A stretch of DNA of 64,000 nucleotides. Origin: Tritrichomonas musculus (Eukaryota; Parabasalia; Tritrichomonadida; Tritrichomonadidae). The notes under the pieces were generated by a model, which saw nothing but the letters and a program-made list of their open reading frames with translations, made no database searches and had not been told where the DNA came from. A program made the translations under genes and the position numbers. Positions 56,550 to 64,000 of this stretch are shown one piece after another; position 1 is the first letter of the stretch, and every line of letters starts with the position of its first letter. Where the stretch lies: assembly GCA_039105265.1 (NCBI GenBank), contig JAPFFF010000019.1, forward strand, positions 2,264,501-2,328,500, read 5' to 3'.

Positions 56550-59500
56550 ATGGCTTTCAACCAAAATTCATTTACCAATTTTACTAACAACGATATTGTT
56601 GAATTCATCAATACTATTAATCAAGGACTTAATGAAAATCTTGATATTGCAGATACTCGTCGATTTAGAGGAGGTGCTCGATTACGAAATATAAGAACTC
56701 TGGTTAATTATCTTAATCAACATAACGCTCAACAAATCATTGATCCTAATTTTGATGATAATGATTTTCAAGAAAATCTTGATCAATTCATAATTCATGA
56801 ACAAAATCGTCGTCAATATGAACAAAATTATCTAGATATCTTAAATCGTGAAACAAATAATGAAAATGAGTTGAACCAAACATATACTCAATATTACAAC
56901 AAACAGCACGAATTAAATAAATCTTATGAACGAAATTATCAAGATATCTTAAATCGTGAAGTTGTAAGTGATGATGAAACAAATGAAGAAAATATTCAAT
57001 ACTTTGAACGTCAAGCTGAAATTGAAAATGCAATTAAAAGGGCTTATGAAGCAGTTGATAATGCAATTAATTTGATAAACAAATCCAAACCAAATCTCAA
57101 GAAAGTTGAACCAAAACTCATTAAAGATAAATCCCATTTACTTGAATATTATATTCCTGAAAATGAAGAATTATATGAATATATTGATAAATTTAATCAC
57201 AAATTCGTATCGAAAAACAATGATTTCCTAATTATTAATGAACCTCATGATTTAGATAAAGCAGTTGAGATTTGGGATTATTATAATTCATTCCCTTCAT
57301 CCAAAGTAGTTAACAGAATTGATGATAATTGTCCTATCATAACATATTATTTCAATCAAATTTCATCGTTAGATGATATTTATGAATCATTACAAGAAGT
57401 ATTTTCAAAAGAAATCAAACCATTTAAATTACATTTTCAATTATCTGGTGTATTTGAAACTCCAAAATTTGATTTTGAGAATGATTTTGAACTATATGAA
57501 TATGAAGCGAAAAATATTATTTGGAAGAATTATCGAGAATCAATTCCAACATTAATACAACTTCCTCAAGACATTGAAATTGTAAAATTATATATTGAAT
57601 CAGTTCTTCATTCTTATGAAACATCACAATCTAACACTAAATTAACAATTGTTGGTTCAATTGCTTTTACAATATCAAGAATGATTAAAATCACTGGTAA
57701 GATTAATGGTTTACCTGATGTTTTCACCAAATCTCGTTCAATTATTGTTGATAATGTTGATGATAATTTATGTTGGTATCGTGCTGTGTCAATCTGTTTG
57801 AACCCTAAATTGATTTCTGCAACTGAGAAGAGAAGAACACAATTCGCAAAACAAATGTTATTAAAGAAATATGGAATCGAATATTCAAATCACATGACAA
57901 ACGATGAACGTGAAAAATCAAATAAAATTCTTAATGAATTTAATGGACTTGACATATATGAAATGAAATCTGAAGCTGAAGAACTGAAACTCAATATTAA
58001 TATATATGACTATATTGAATCAATTAAGCAATATAATATTACTAATCAATGGAAATATAATGACTCAAATGATTTTCATTCAATGCTTCTATTCTCAAAG
58101 GGTAACATTCTTCACATCATGTTTATCAAACCGGATGGTGTTGAAACTCTTACAAACATACTTATTTGTCCCAAATGTCGTTCATACTCAACTCAAAAAA
58201 AGCATAAATCATATTTATTGAAGCATATGAAATTATGTGATGGAACTTTCAAAAAGAACTTCATTCCAAACAAAGAACCACTTCCATTCTGCCCACATAT
58301 ACTTAACAATCCTGTTTATGAATATTGTTTGGCGCATCAATTAGAATGGAAACCTAACATTTATTATATAACTTATGATTTTGAAACAATGGAACAAGTT
58401 ATTGAAGAATCAATTGGCAAATCTGTTACAATCAACTCACGTTTGATTCCTCTTTCAGTTGCTTCATGTGTTAAATCTGCTAATGGATTAACAACAAAAC
58501 ATTTCGATATAAGGACTGAAAACTTCATTCCAAAATGGATTAAATGGTTGTTTGATATGTCAATTTCAATATATAACGACAAAATCAATTATGCCAAATC
58601 ACTTCTGAAACTTGATTCTGTCAAAGAATTACTCAAAATTGATAAAAATTTGAATGTCATAACTGTTTTCGGATTCAATTCTTCAAGATTTGATTCAAAT
58701 TTATTCAAAAATTATTTCAATTATCATTTCGGAACATTAAGTTGGCACGCTACTGATTTAATTGGAACTGCTAGTTCATTAAAACAATTCATATTAACTT
58801 CACCAAATTATGAAACAAAATTACGTTTTATTGATGCTCAATCATTTGTTGCAGGAGGTACATTAAAACAATTTGGGACTGATTTTGGTCAAAGTGAATC
58901 ATCTGTAATATCGCATGACAATCTAAGATTGTCCTGGGTCCAAAGGGCCAAAAGCGAGAAAGGAATCTTTCCATATGAGTCTATCAACTCAAATAATTAC
59001 AATGAAGTCTTATCGAAATCAGAATCGTTTTCATACAATGATTTCTACAGTTATCTGAATCAATCTAACCCCTTAACTAAGGATGAATATCAAACTTACC
59101 TTGAGGATTCCAAAAATTATAAAACAAGGTGGGATTACTTACTTGCTTACAATGATAATGATGTTGAAATGATGATTAAACCTATTGATTATTTGATTGA
59201 GTTAAACGCTCAATATAACGTTGATTTGATATCAAATTTATCACTTTCGAAGAATGCATCATGTATTAAATATGCTCTTGCATACAAAGATTTTAACCCA
59301 AATGGCAATTATAATGTTATACATAATTTAACAACATTTGTTCCTGATGAACAATGGTGGAAATACAAATGCTCAAATTATTTCGATCAAGATTCAAAAT
59401 ATAATACAAAATTGCAAAACAAAATCAATTCTCTGTCAAAAAAATCAGTTCTGACTGATAATGAAAGAACCAAAATTGACATATGGAATTCAAAAATGAG

Positions 59501-61352
59501 AGATTTGTCGAAATGCATCTCTCAATCTGATTTCAAAGAGTTCATGAAACGTTATGAAAATGAGAATTTTTGTTACCTTTGTGGTGAGCATTTCACTTAT
59601 CAAAACAAACCAACTCTTGATCGAATTGATAATAACATCGGTCATGAATTAAATAATTGTAAATTTGCTTGTTCTGAATGTAATTGTTTACGTAATCGTA
59701 ATGATGAATGTATAACTCGATTGAGGATTCAATTGAAGAAATTTTGTTCTGAAAATCATCTCCCAACATTAATTAACGATGAAGATGAGTATCATTCAAT
59801 CCGAAAATCAATTACAGGAGGTATTTCCAATGTACTTCATCGAATGAATCTTAGAGGAATTACTCATATAAATAAATATCGTTTCGATGCAATTCATAAT
59901 AAAATTATATCATATGATACTGAATATGTTATAACACATGTTGTTGGAATTGATTTTAATTCTCTTTACCCATCATCATTTGGATCTATCAAACATTCAT
60001 TTAATAAATATCATGGTGGAATTATGTTTATGCCAGGTAGATTTCTAAATCGTTATAACGTTTATGATGAAAATGGTGTTAAAAACAACAAAATTTATGA
60101 CATTTGTTACAAAATCATCACTTCAAAAACAAGATTTGACAATAAATTTCCAGATAAATTATTTTATGCAGAAGTGAAACTTGTATGCCCAAAATCGAAA
60201 ATCAATTATTTCATTAATTTTCCACCTGTATTTCGGAGTATCAACATCAAAAACAATAAAGAAACAATTGGTTCTTACATGTATGATTATATGGAATCAA
60301 ATAAATTGGCTTCAATCGATAAAGAAGAACGTAAATTAACAATGCTTCTTGATACTCATGGTGAGTATATGTGTTTTTCAAATTATTATTTGTGGTTCTT
60401 GTTGGACCATGGTTTAATAATTGATGATATCAAATCGGTTTCAACATATGAATGTCACAATGGATTCAACAACTTCGTTACAGAATTCATGAAAAAACGT
60501 CAAAACATATTATCTGGAAAGGAATCTGGTACTGAGAAGTTTTATAAAATGTGTTTGAATGGTTCTTACGGATATGATGGAATGAACACTGAAAAGTATT
60601 CAAAAATCAAAATTTGTGACAAAAATCAAACATATCGTGCAATAATATCTGATTCATACATGAATGGTGCAAAACTAAATGATGACAATTATCTTGTTCA
60701 ATCAAATCCGAAACATTATCGATGCACAACTTGTTTACAAGAATCACTTTGGACCCTTGATAACAGTAAGTATTGGTACTTAACGTTTTATTATGATTTT
60801 ATGAATAAATGTCTTGATATGAACCGAATTCATGTAAATACTTGTGAAACCGATTCATTCTACTTCTCTGTTGCTGGCAACCCAAATGAACCCATCAATC
60901 AAGAATTCAAATACGTAATCAAAAACAAGGAATTCTATGATAAACACATTTACGAATTCATGCCGAACCCAAATATTGGAACAGTTGATGACACAAAAAA
61001 ATTACTTGGTTGTTGTGTTGAAAAATATGGTGAAAATCAAGTTGCATTGTGCCCTAAATGTTATTCAATATGGTCTGAAAACATTACTAAATCAATCAAA
61101 TTAAAAGGTTTGTCACTCAAAAAGAATGATATTAACAAAGATGATTACATTGATTCTATCATTAATGGTACAATCAAACTTGGAAAGAATATTAATTTAC
61201 AAATGAATAACAATCAAATGAGTAAGGTAACAACCAAAAAAATTGCTGTCAATGCAACTCATACAAAAATGATAACATTATCAAATCAATCTTGTGTTCC
61301 TTTTATATTCGGATTGAGTGCAAATGATGTTGTCATTAACAATATGGACTAA
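56550..61352 (+). CDS. Protein-primed family B DNA polymerase with embedded HNH domain (second locus)
   Basis: The 1600-residue homologue of 17139-21677 has the same order of parts: N-terminal region with a duplicated NYxDILNRE segment (~95 and ~130), OTU-like region (DNVDDNLCWYR ~402, ILHIMFI ~518) and zinc-finger-like CPKC...KHMKLC (~537-563). The exonuclease motifs are YDFETME (~608), GFNSSRFDSN (~707) and YNDNDVE (~867). The HNH insertion (CYLCGEHF...TLDRIDNNIGH...CSECN) is at ~1006-1046. The polymerase region spans DFNSLYPSSF (~1132), KFYKMCLNGSYGYDG (~1329) and a motif C region (~1430). Two stretches are absent from the other gene: one encoded by hairpin-forming DNA near 58895-58965, and about 35 residues (KINSLSKKSVLTDNERTKID) before the HNH part. 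The start follows directly on the left repeat. Confidence 0.9.
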   Translation: MAFNQNSFTNFTNNDIVEFINTINQGLNENLDIADTRRFRGGARLRNIRTLVNYLNQHNAQQIIDPNFDDNDFQENLDQFIIHEQNRRQYEQNYLDILNRETNNENELNQTYTQYYNKQHELNKSYERNYQDILNREVVSDDETNEENIQYFERQAEIENAIKRAYEAVDNAINLINKSKPNLKKVEPKLIKDKSHLLEYYIPENEELYEYIDKFNHKFVSKNNDFLIINEPHDLDKAVEIWDYYNSFPSSKVVNRIDDNCPIITYYFNQISSLDDIYESLQEVFSKEIKPFKLHFQLSGVFETPKFDFENDFELYEYEAKNIIWKNYRESIPTLIQLPQDIEIVKLYIESVLHSYETSQSNTKLTIVGSIAFTISRMIKITGKINGLPDVFTKSRSIIVDNVDDNLCWYRAVSICLNPKLISATEKRRTQFAKQMLLKKYGIEYSNHMTNDEREKSNKILNEFNGLDIYEMKSEAEELKLNINIYDYIESIKQYNITNQWKYNDSNDFHSMLLFSKGNILHIMFIKPDGVETLTNILICPKCRSYSTQKKHKSYLLKHMKLCDGTFKKNFIPNKEPLPFCPHILNNPVYEYCLAHQLEWKPNIYYITYDFETMEQVIEESIGKSVTINSRLIPLSVASCVKSANGLTTKHFDIRTENFIPKWIKWLFDMSISIYNDKINYAKSLLKLDSVKELLKIDKNLNVITVFGFNSSRFDSNLFKNYFNYHFGTLSWHATDLIGTASSLKQFILTSPNYETKLRFIDAQSFVAGGTLKQFGTDFGQSESSVISHDNLRLSWVQRAKSEKGIFPYESINSNNYNEVLSKSESFSYNDFYSYLNQSNPLTKDEYQTYLEDSKNYKTRWDYLLAYNDNDVEMMIKPIDYLIELNAQYNVDLISNLSLSKNASCIKYALAYKDFNPNGNYNVIHNLTTFVPDEQWWKYKCSNYFDQDSKYNTKLQNKINSLSKKSVLTDNERTKIDIWNSKMRDLSKCISQSDFKEFMKRYENENFCYLCGEHFTYQNKPTLDRIDNNIGHELNNCKFACSECNCLRNRNDECITRLRIQLKKFCSENHLPTLINDEDEYHSIRKSITGGISNVLHRMNLRGITHINKYRFDAIHNKIISYDTEYVITHVVGIDFNSLYPSSFGSIKHSFNKYHGGIMFMPGRFLNRYNVYDENGVKNNKIYDICYKIITSKTRFDNKFPDKLFYAEVKLVCPKSKINYFINFPPVFRSINIKNNKETIGSYMYDYMESNKLASIDKEERKLTMLLDTHGEYMCFSNYYLWFLLDHGLIIDDIKSVSTYECHNGFNNFVTEFMKKRQNILSGKESGTEKFYKMCLNGSYGYDGMNTEKYSKIKICDKNQTYRAIISDSYMNGAKLNDDNYLVQSNPKHYRCTTCLQESLWTLDNSKYWYLTFYYDFMNKCLDMNRIHVNTCETDSFYFSVAGNPNEPINQEFKYVIKNKEFYDKHIYEFMPNPNIGTVDDTKKLLGCCVEKYGENQVALCPKCYSIWSENITKSIKLKGLSLKKNDINKDDYIDSIINGTIKLGKNINLQMNNNQMSKVTTKKIAVNATHTKMITLSNQSCVPFIFGLSANDVVINNMD
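58917..58948. repeat. Hairpin-forming insertion inside the pPolB frame
   Basis: GACAATC-TAA-GATTGTC (58917-58933) is followed by an imperfect GGTCC-AAA-GGGCC hairpin. The homologous polymerase gene (around 19340) lacks this stretch, so the hairpins were probably gained here while keeping the frame. Confidence 0.65.
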
Positions 61353-61934
61353 TTGATTGATAACATTTGCGTGTGAATTCAATCGTTGCTCATTTGATTC
61401 ATTTTTTTGTTCAATTAATGCGATTCTGGAACAAATTTTACAAAACTTGTTAATTAATTCATTTAGTTCATTTGTGATACTTTTATTCATTTCATGCATC
61501 TCAGAACGAAATTCATCAAATGAATCATCGAGTTTGTTTTGTCTTTGCGTAACAGTTTGTTTATTCAATTCTGCTTTAGTGGAATAAATAACAAGAATTC
61601 CGTTGCGTGATGTAAATTTGTAATTCTCTAACGGGAATTGTTTGTTCAATTTCTTTGGATCCAATTTTTGGATTTCTGTATTATCACGAATCATCTTACG
61701 TGCTGTTTGTAAATCATTTCTTTCAATTGCATTATAAAACAATTTTATAATATTGGGTGAAGAATTTGTTTTTAAATCGCAAGCGAAGCTTGAGTCCACT
61801 TTGTGGACGAGACCTTCTGTCGAGTCTTGCTTTAGCAAGTCATCTTGGTTATTATTTTCAGATATTTGTTCAACGCTGATATTGTCATCTGAGTTGTTAA
61901 ATTGAGTATCTGAATCTGATGTAGAATAATCCAT
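61281..61934 (-). CDS. Coiled-coil protein convergent with and overlapping the pPolB gene
   Basis: The 217-residue protein has an acidic, low-complexity N-terminus (1-60), a middle region (IIKLFYNAIERNDLQTARKM; PLENYKFTSRNGILVIYST) and a C-terminal coiled coil (MNKSITNELNELINKF; EQRLNSHANVINQLVHIVND). Its final 72 bases overlap the end of the polymerase gene on the opposite strand. The N-terminal coding part contains several short hairpins (61777-61839). No homologue is evident in the nested Polinton. Function unknown. Confidence 0.6.
   Translation of the reverse strand: MDYSTSDSDTQFNNSDDNISVEQISENNNQDDLLKQDSTEGLVHKVDSSFACDLKTNSSPNIIKLFYNAIERNDLQTARKMIRDNTEIQKLDPKKLNKQFPLENYKFTSRNGILVIYSTKAELNKQTVTQRQNKLDDSFDEFRSEMHEMNKSITNELNELINKFCKICSRIALIEQKNESNEQRLNSHANVINQLVHIVNDNIICTQSEYKRNTRLI
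61777..61839. repeat. Short hairpins inside a coding region
   Basis: TCGC-AA-GCGA (61777), GTCCAC-TTT-GTGGAC (61794-61808) and CTTGCT-TT-AGCAAG (61826-61839) lie within the frame of the 217-residue protein, encoding an atypical stretch of it. Confidence 0.6.
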
Positions 61935-62088
61935 TATTTGTGTTGTAATAAAAGTGCAAAAATGATTACAATAAAATCATTATGATGTTGATTTACAATT
62001 TAAATTGATTTATGATTCATCAAATTTAATCAAATATTGTTAAAATAAATTAAAATTAATTAAGTTCTTTTATAATAATTCGATTAAA
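61935..62088. other. A/T-rich spacer inside the pPolB segment
   Basis: Short spacer between the coiled-coil gene and the right inverted repeat. No feature beyond A/T-rich sequence is seen. Confidence 0.4.
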
Positions 62089-62687
62089 TGATTCGGCACA
62101 TAGTGCCTTAGGACAACTTTGTTGTCCGTTCTGTAAGCTGCGTATCATCTAATTAGATTTGTACATCAATTATATAATTCAGTTTGAGAATTTAATAGGT
62201 GAGCTAGTTGGTGAGAATTGAGGTGAGAATTCACTTTTCAATAAATTCTATTATTTGTGTCTATATTAGTGTTATGAATTAATGTTGTATACAACCCTTT
62301 GGGTTGTCTGGCTCGCTGCGCGAGCTAATTGATTTGATAATTGATTTGGTAATTAGTTTGATAATTAGTTTGAGAATTAGTTTTTTTCAGTGTTATTCTT
62401 TGGTTACCGAGGTTGGTTTCCTATAAATTTTGAGAATCGATTTTGACATTGAGCCAACATAGTAGGCACTCGGTACAAAGTACCTCGATTCTTCAATTGA
62501 TTCGGCACATAGTGCCTTAGAACAACTTTGTTGTCTGTTCTACAATTGATTTTGTAATTCATGGTTGCAACTAAATTTTAGAGTTAATTTATTTATTTTT
62601 TTCAGAGTTGATTTTGAGCTTGGTTTCCGAGGTGGGTTTCCTATAAAAAAGTCGTAGGTAACCAGCCATCCCCATTCTTATACTACT
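62089..62687 (-). repeat. Right inverted repeat of the pPolB segment
   Basis: It is the inverted copy of 55813-56423, ending CCCCATTCTTATACTACT. The two copies look nearly identical over long stretches by eye. Confidence 0.82.
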
Positions 62688-62739
62688 AAGGTCTTAAAAT
62701 TGGTAAAAGTTTAATTGATGAAGTCACGTAAGTGCCTGA

Positions 62740-62754
62740 GAACACTTTGTGTTC
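62740..62754. repeat. Short hairpin GAACAC-TTT-GTGTTC
   Basis: A perfect hairpin of the same form as those in the inverted repeats, located in the leader before the gene at 62797. Confidence 0.6.
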
Positions 62755-62796
62755 AAAGTCGCATGAAAATGATTAAATTGTATTTTTTTATTTTAA

Positions 62797-63258
62797 ATGG
62801 ATTTGAAAGTAATTAATGAAATAACTACTGAAATAAAGAATTTTAAATCAATTGAGGAGTTCAATCTGTACTATCAGAAACACAAAGATGATATGAACAA
62901 CCAGACAACTCAATATCTAAATCGGGTTTACAAAATTGTTACACCAGATGGTGTTGAATACAGAATCACAAAAAAGAATTGTCAAAAAGAAGGTACAAAA
63001 CGAGTTGGGGGAGATATATTTTTAAAGAAAGTTGTCAAAACTAATGAATTGAAAGAACTTGAACAAGATGTTATTAAAGCAGATATTGAGAATCTCAAAA
63101 GTATGTTCTCACAAAATTTGTCAACTTTTGATAACGAGATTAAAGATTTGAAACAAAGCTATGAACTCAAATTCACAACATTAGATAAAAAAATTGCTGA
63201 ATTAACCAATACTGTAAATCAGATTGCCAAATATATTAACCAACAAATGTTGGATTAG
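62797..63258 (+). CDS. Conserved Polinton coiled-coil protein (homologue of 33963-34439)
   Basis: The 153-residue protein has a conserved N-terminal half (FKSIEEFNLYYQKHKDDMNN; VYKIVTPDGVEYRITKKNC; GGDIFLKKV) and a C-terminal coiled coil (TTLDKKIAELTNTVNQIAKY). Conservation of both parts with the nested Polinton protein shows that it is a real element gene. It is followed by the same two genes as in that element. Function unknown. Confidence 0.7.
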   Translation: MDLKVINEITTEIKNFKSIEEFNLYYQKHKDDMNNQTTQYLNRVYKIVTPDGVEYRITKKNCQKEGTKRVGGDIFLKKVVKTNELKELEQDVIKADIENLKSMFSQNLSTFDNEIKDLKQSYELKFTTLDKKIAELTNTVNQIAKYINQQMLD

Positions 63259-63521
63259 ATTTTAGAACATATTGGGACAACTGAATGATTTAATGAATAA
63301 GTGTGAAAATTCAATTTTTTTGTTGTTGATACTTGAGGTTCATGTTGAATACTTCCTTTATCCTCATATTTCTTAACAGTTGGTGCAGAATTAATTCTGG
63401 TACGTTCTTTTTGCATTTTAAGTTGTAATCTATCGTAGTGATTCATTCTTTTATCATCATGAATGGTTCGTTTTTGTTCATAACTCGTAGAGTTTGAACT
63501 CACTTGTGAGTGAAAGGACAT
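63255..63521 (-). CDS. Conserved small Polinton protein (homologue of 34398-34631)
   Basis: The 88-residue basic protein shares IHDDKRMNHYDRLQLKMQKE, RINSAPTVKKYEDKG and SLNHSVV with the nested-Polinton protein. Its extra N-terminal residues (MSFHSQVSSNSTSYEQK) make it slightly longer. The gene is convergent with 62797 and overlaps it by four bases. Function unknown. Confidence 0.68.
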   Translation of the reverse strand: MSFHSQVSSNSTSYEQKRTIHDDKRMNHYDRLQLKMQKERTRINSAPTVKKYEDKGSIQHEPQVSTTKKLNFHTYSLNHSVVPICSKI

Positions 63522-63536
63522 TTTTGCTTCGATTAA

Positions 63537-63767
63537 ATGTCTGAATTAAACGAATATAAGAAGGAGATTCCTGAACTTAAACGTATTAAACGAACCCTCA
63601 AAGAAAAATGTTATGATTACAAGCAACATCTAAATAATGTCAAATCTGGAATGCTTGGTTCCAGTGGGCTTGCTGTTCGTGAATCATTAATTGAAGATAT
63701 TAATTCATTAAAGGAAAAAGTAAAAAAATTGGAAAACGAATTGAATGAATTAGCTAACAAGGATTGA
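63537..63767 (+). CDS. Conserved small coiled-coil protein (homologue of 34646-34873)
   Basis: The 76-residue protein is nearly the same as its nested-Polinton counterpart (YKKEIPELKRIKRTLKEKCY; MLGSSGLAVRESLIEDINSL). It is divergent from 63255-63521, whose start is 15 bases away. This strong conservation suggests an important role in the element, but the family is not recognised. Confidence 0.72.
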   Translation: MSELNEYKKEIPELKRIKRTLKEKCYDYKQHLNNVKSGMLGSSGLAVRESLIEDINSLKEKVKKLENELNELANKD

Positions 63768-63804
63768 GTAATCTACGAATAAAGGTTTTTTTAGATTGAA
63801 ATCA

Positions 63805-64000
63805 ATGTCGAATGTATTACGGAAAGCAAGAATATTAAGTTCTGAAAATGATGCTTCGGTAAAACAGAGCCAAGAAACTAATGTTGAAATCAAAATCAAA
63901 CCATCGAATTCACAACCGGTTGGTCAACCAATTAGTCAACCTGTTTATTACCCAAATGTTCCCCAAATGAATTCACAAATACCATCACAATCTAGGGATG
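63805..64000 (+). CDS. Homologue of the Pro/Gln-rich 191-residue Polinton protein (partial, runs off right edge)
   Basis: The frame opens with ATG at 63805 (MSNVLRKARILSSENDASVK) and continues to the window end. It matches the start of 15789-16364 (MSLNRARILSSENDASVKQE) and the following Pro/Gln-rich stretch. In the nested Polinton this gene lies next to the packaging ATPase, so the ATPase may come next beyond the window. Gene order here differs from the nested element, where this gene is far from the 34646 group. Confidence 0.68.
   Translation, partial: MSNVLRKARILSSENDASVKQSQETNVEIKIKPSNSQPVGQPISQPVYYPNVPQMNSQIPSQSRD

Larger units (their letters stand above)
55813..62687. mobile_element. 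6.9-kb pPolB segment bounded by Polinton-type inverted repeats
   Basis: The segment starts AGTAGTATAAGAATGGGG and ends with its reverse complement. Repeats of about 600 bp at each end enclose one pPolB gene and one small gene. The flanking hexamers (TGCGCT at left, AAGGTC at right) do not match, so there is no target duplication. To the right lie further Polinton-type genes. It may be a short derivative, or the end of a larger Polinton whose terminal repeat has been copied internally in inverted orientation. Both large reading frames look open. Confidence 0.65.
62688..64000. mobile_element. Polinton-type gene block continuing past the right edge
   Basis: Four genes here are homologous to genes of the nested Polinton (33963, 34398, 34646 and 15789 groups). 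Three keep the same order and orientation. The block follows the ACTACT end at 62687 without a recognisable second terminus, so it may be the body of the same element as the pPolB segment. Its far end lies outside the window. Confidence 0.65.

Noticed and set aside
55813-62687. Ordinary complete Polinton
   Set aside because: It has inverted ends but no matching target duplication and lacks integrase, ATPase and capsid genes between them.

Overview
The window looks like nuclear DNA of a trichomonad (Parabasalia, Trichomonas/Tritrichomonas type). The evidence is AT-rich intronless genes in the standard code, TCA(C/T)T(T/A)-like initiator motifs just upstream of start codons, a giant chlamydial-Pmp-like surface protein with a C-terminal membrane anchor (a family known from Trichomonas vaginalis), and several Polinton (Maverick) elements, which are abundant in that lineage. 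The species call is inference. No tRNA, rRNA or CRISPR was recognised.

Region 1 (1-36527) is a nest of two Polintons. The outer one enters from the left edge with the N-terminal part of a protein-primed DNA polymerase. It then carries a KilA-N protein, many small coiled-coil proteins, a two-domain membrane-anchored surface protein, an SF3 (D5-like) helicase, a retroviral-type integrase and an acidic helical repeat protein. Many of its genes sit next to a shared GTTTTGACA motif and an initiator-like site. A second, complete-looking Polinton (13758-35295) lies inside it, with 432-bp terminal inverted repeats, AGTAGT...ACTACT ends and a 6-bp GACGTT target duplication. It encodes pPolB, a packaging ATPase, an integrase, a candidate major capsid protein, a small amphipathic peptide, a fibre-like protein, an HNH protein, a KilA-N protein and several small proteins. 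Its insertion appears to separate two parts of an outer-element gene. The outer element probably ends near 36527.

Region 2 (36750-53078) is one uninterrupted host gene on the minus strand. It has a signal peptide, thousands of residues of Pmp-type beta-helix repeats, one transmembrane segment and a short acidic tail. Its middle is a roughly 10-kb array of about nine 1.1-kb units of two alternating types, nearly identical within a type, which is a coding higher-order repeat.

Region 3 (53079-55812) is AT-rich DNA without supported genes. It contains at least two MITE-like inverted-repeat elements and a nested hairpin.

Region 4 (55813-64000) is another Polinton-type locus. Inverted repeats of about 600 bp enclose a 6.9-kb segment holding only a pPolB (with an embedded HNH domain) and one coiled-coil gene. 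To its right lie four genes homologous to genes of the nested Polinton, three of them in the same order. Short hairpins with variable arms and an A/T-rich loop are scattered through this region, including inside two reading frames.
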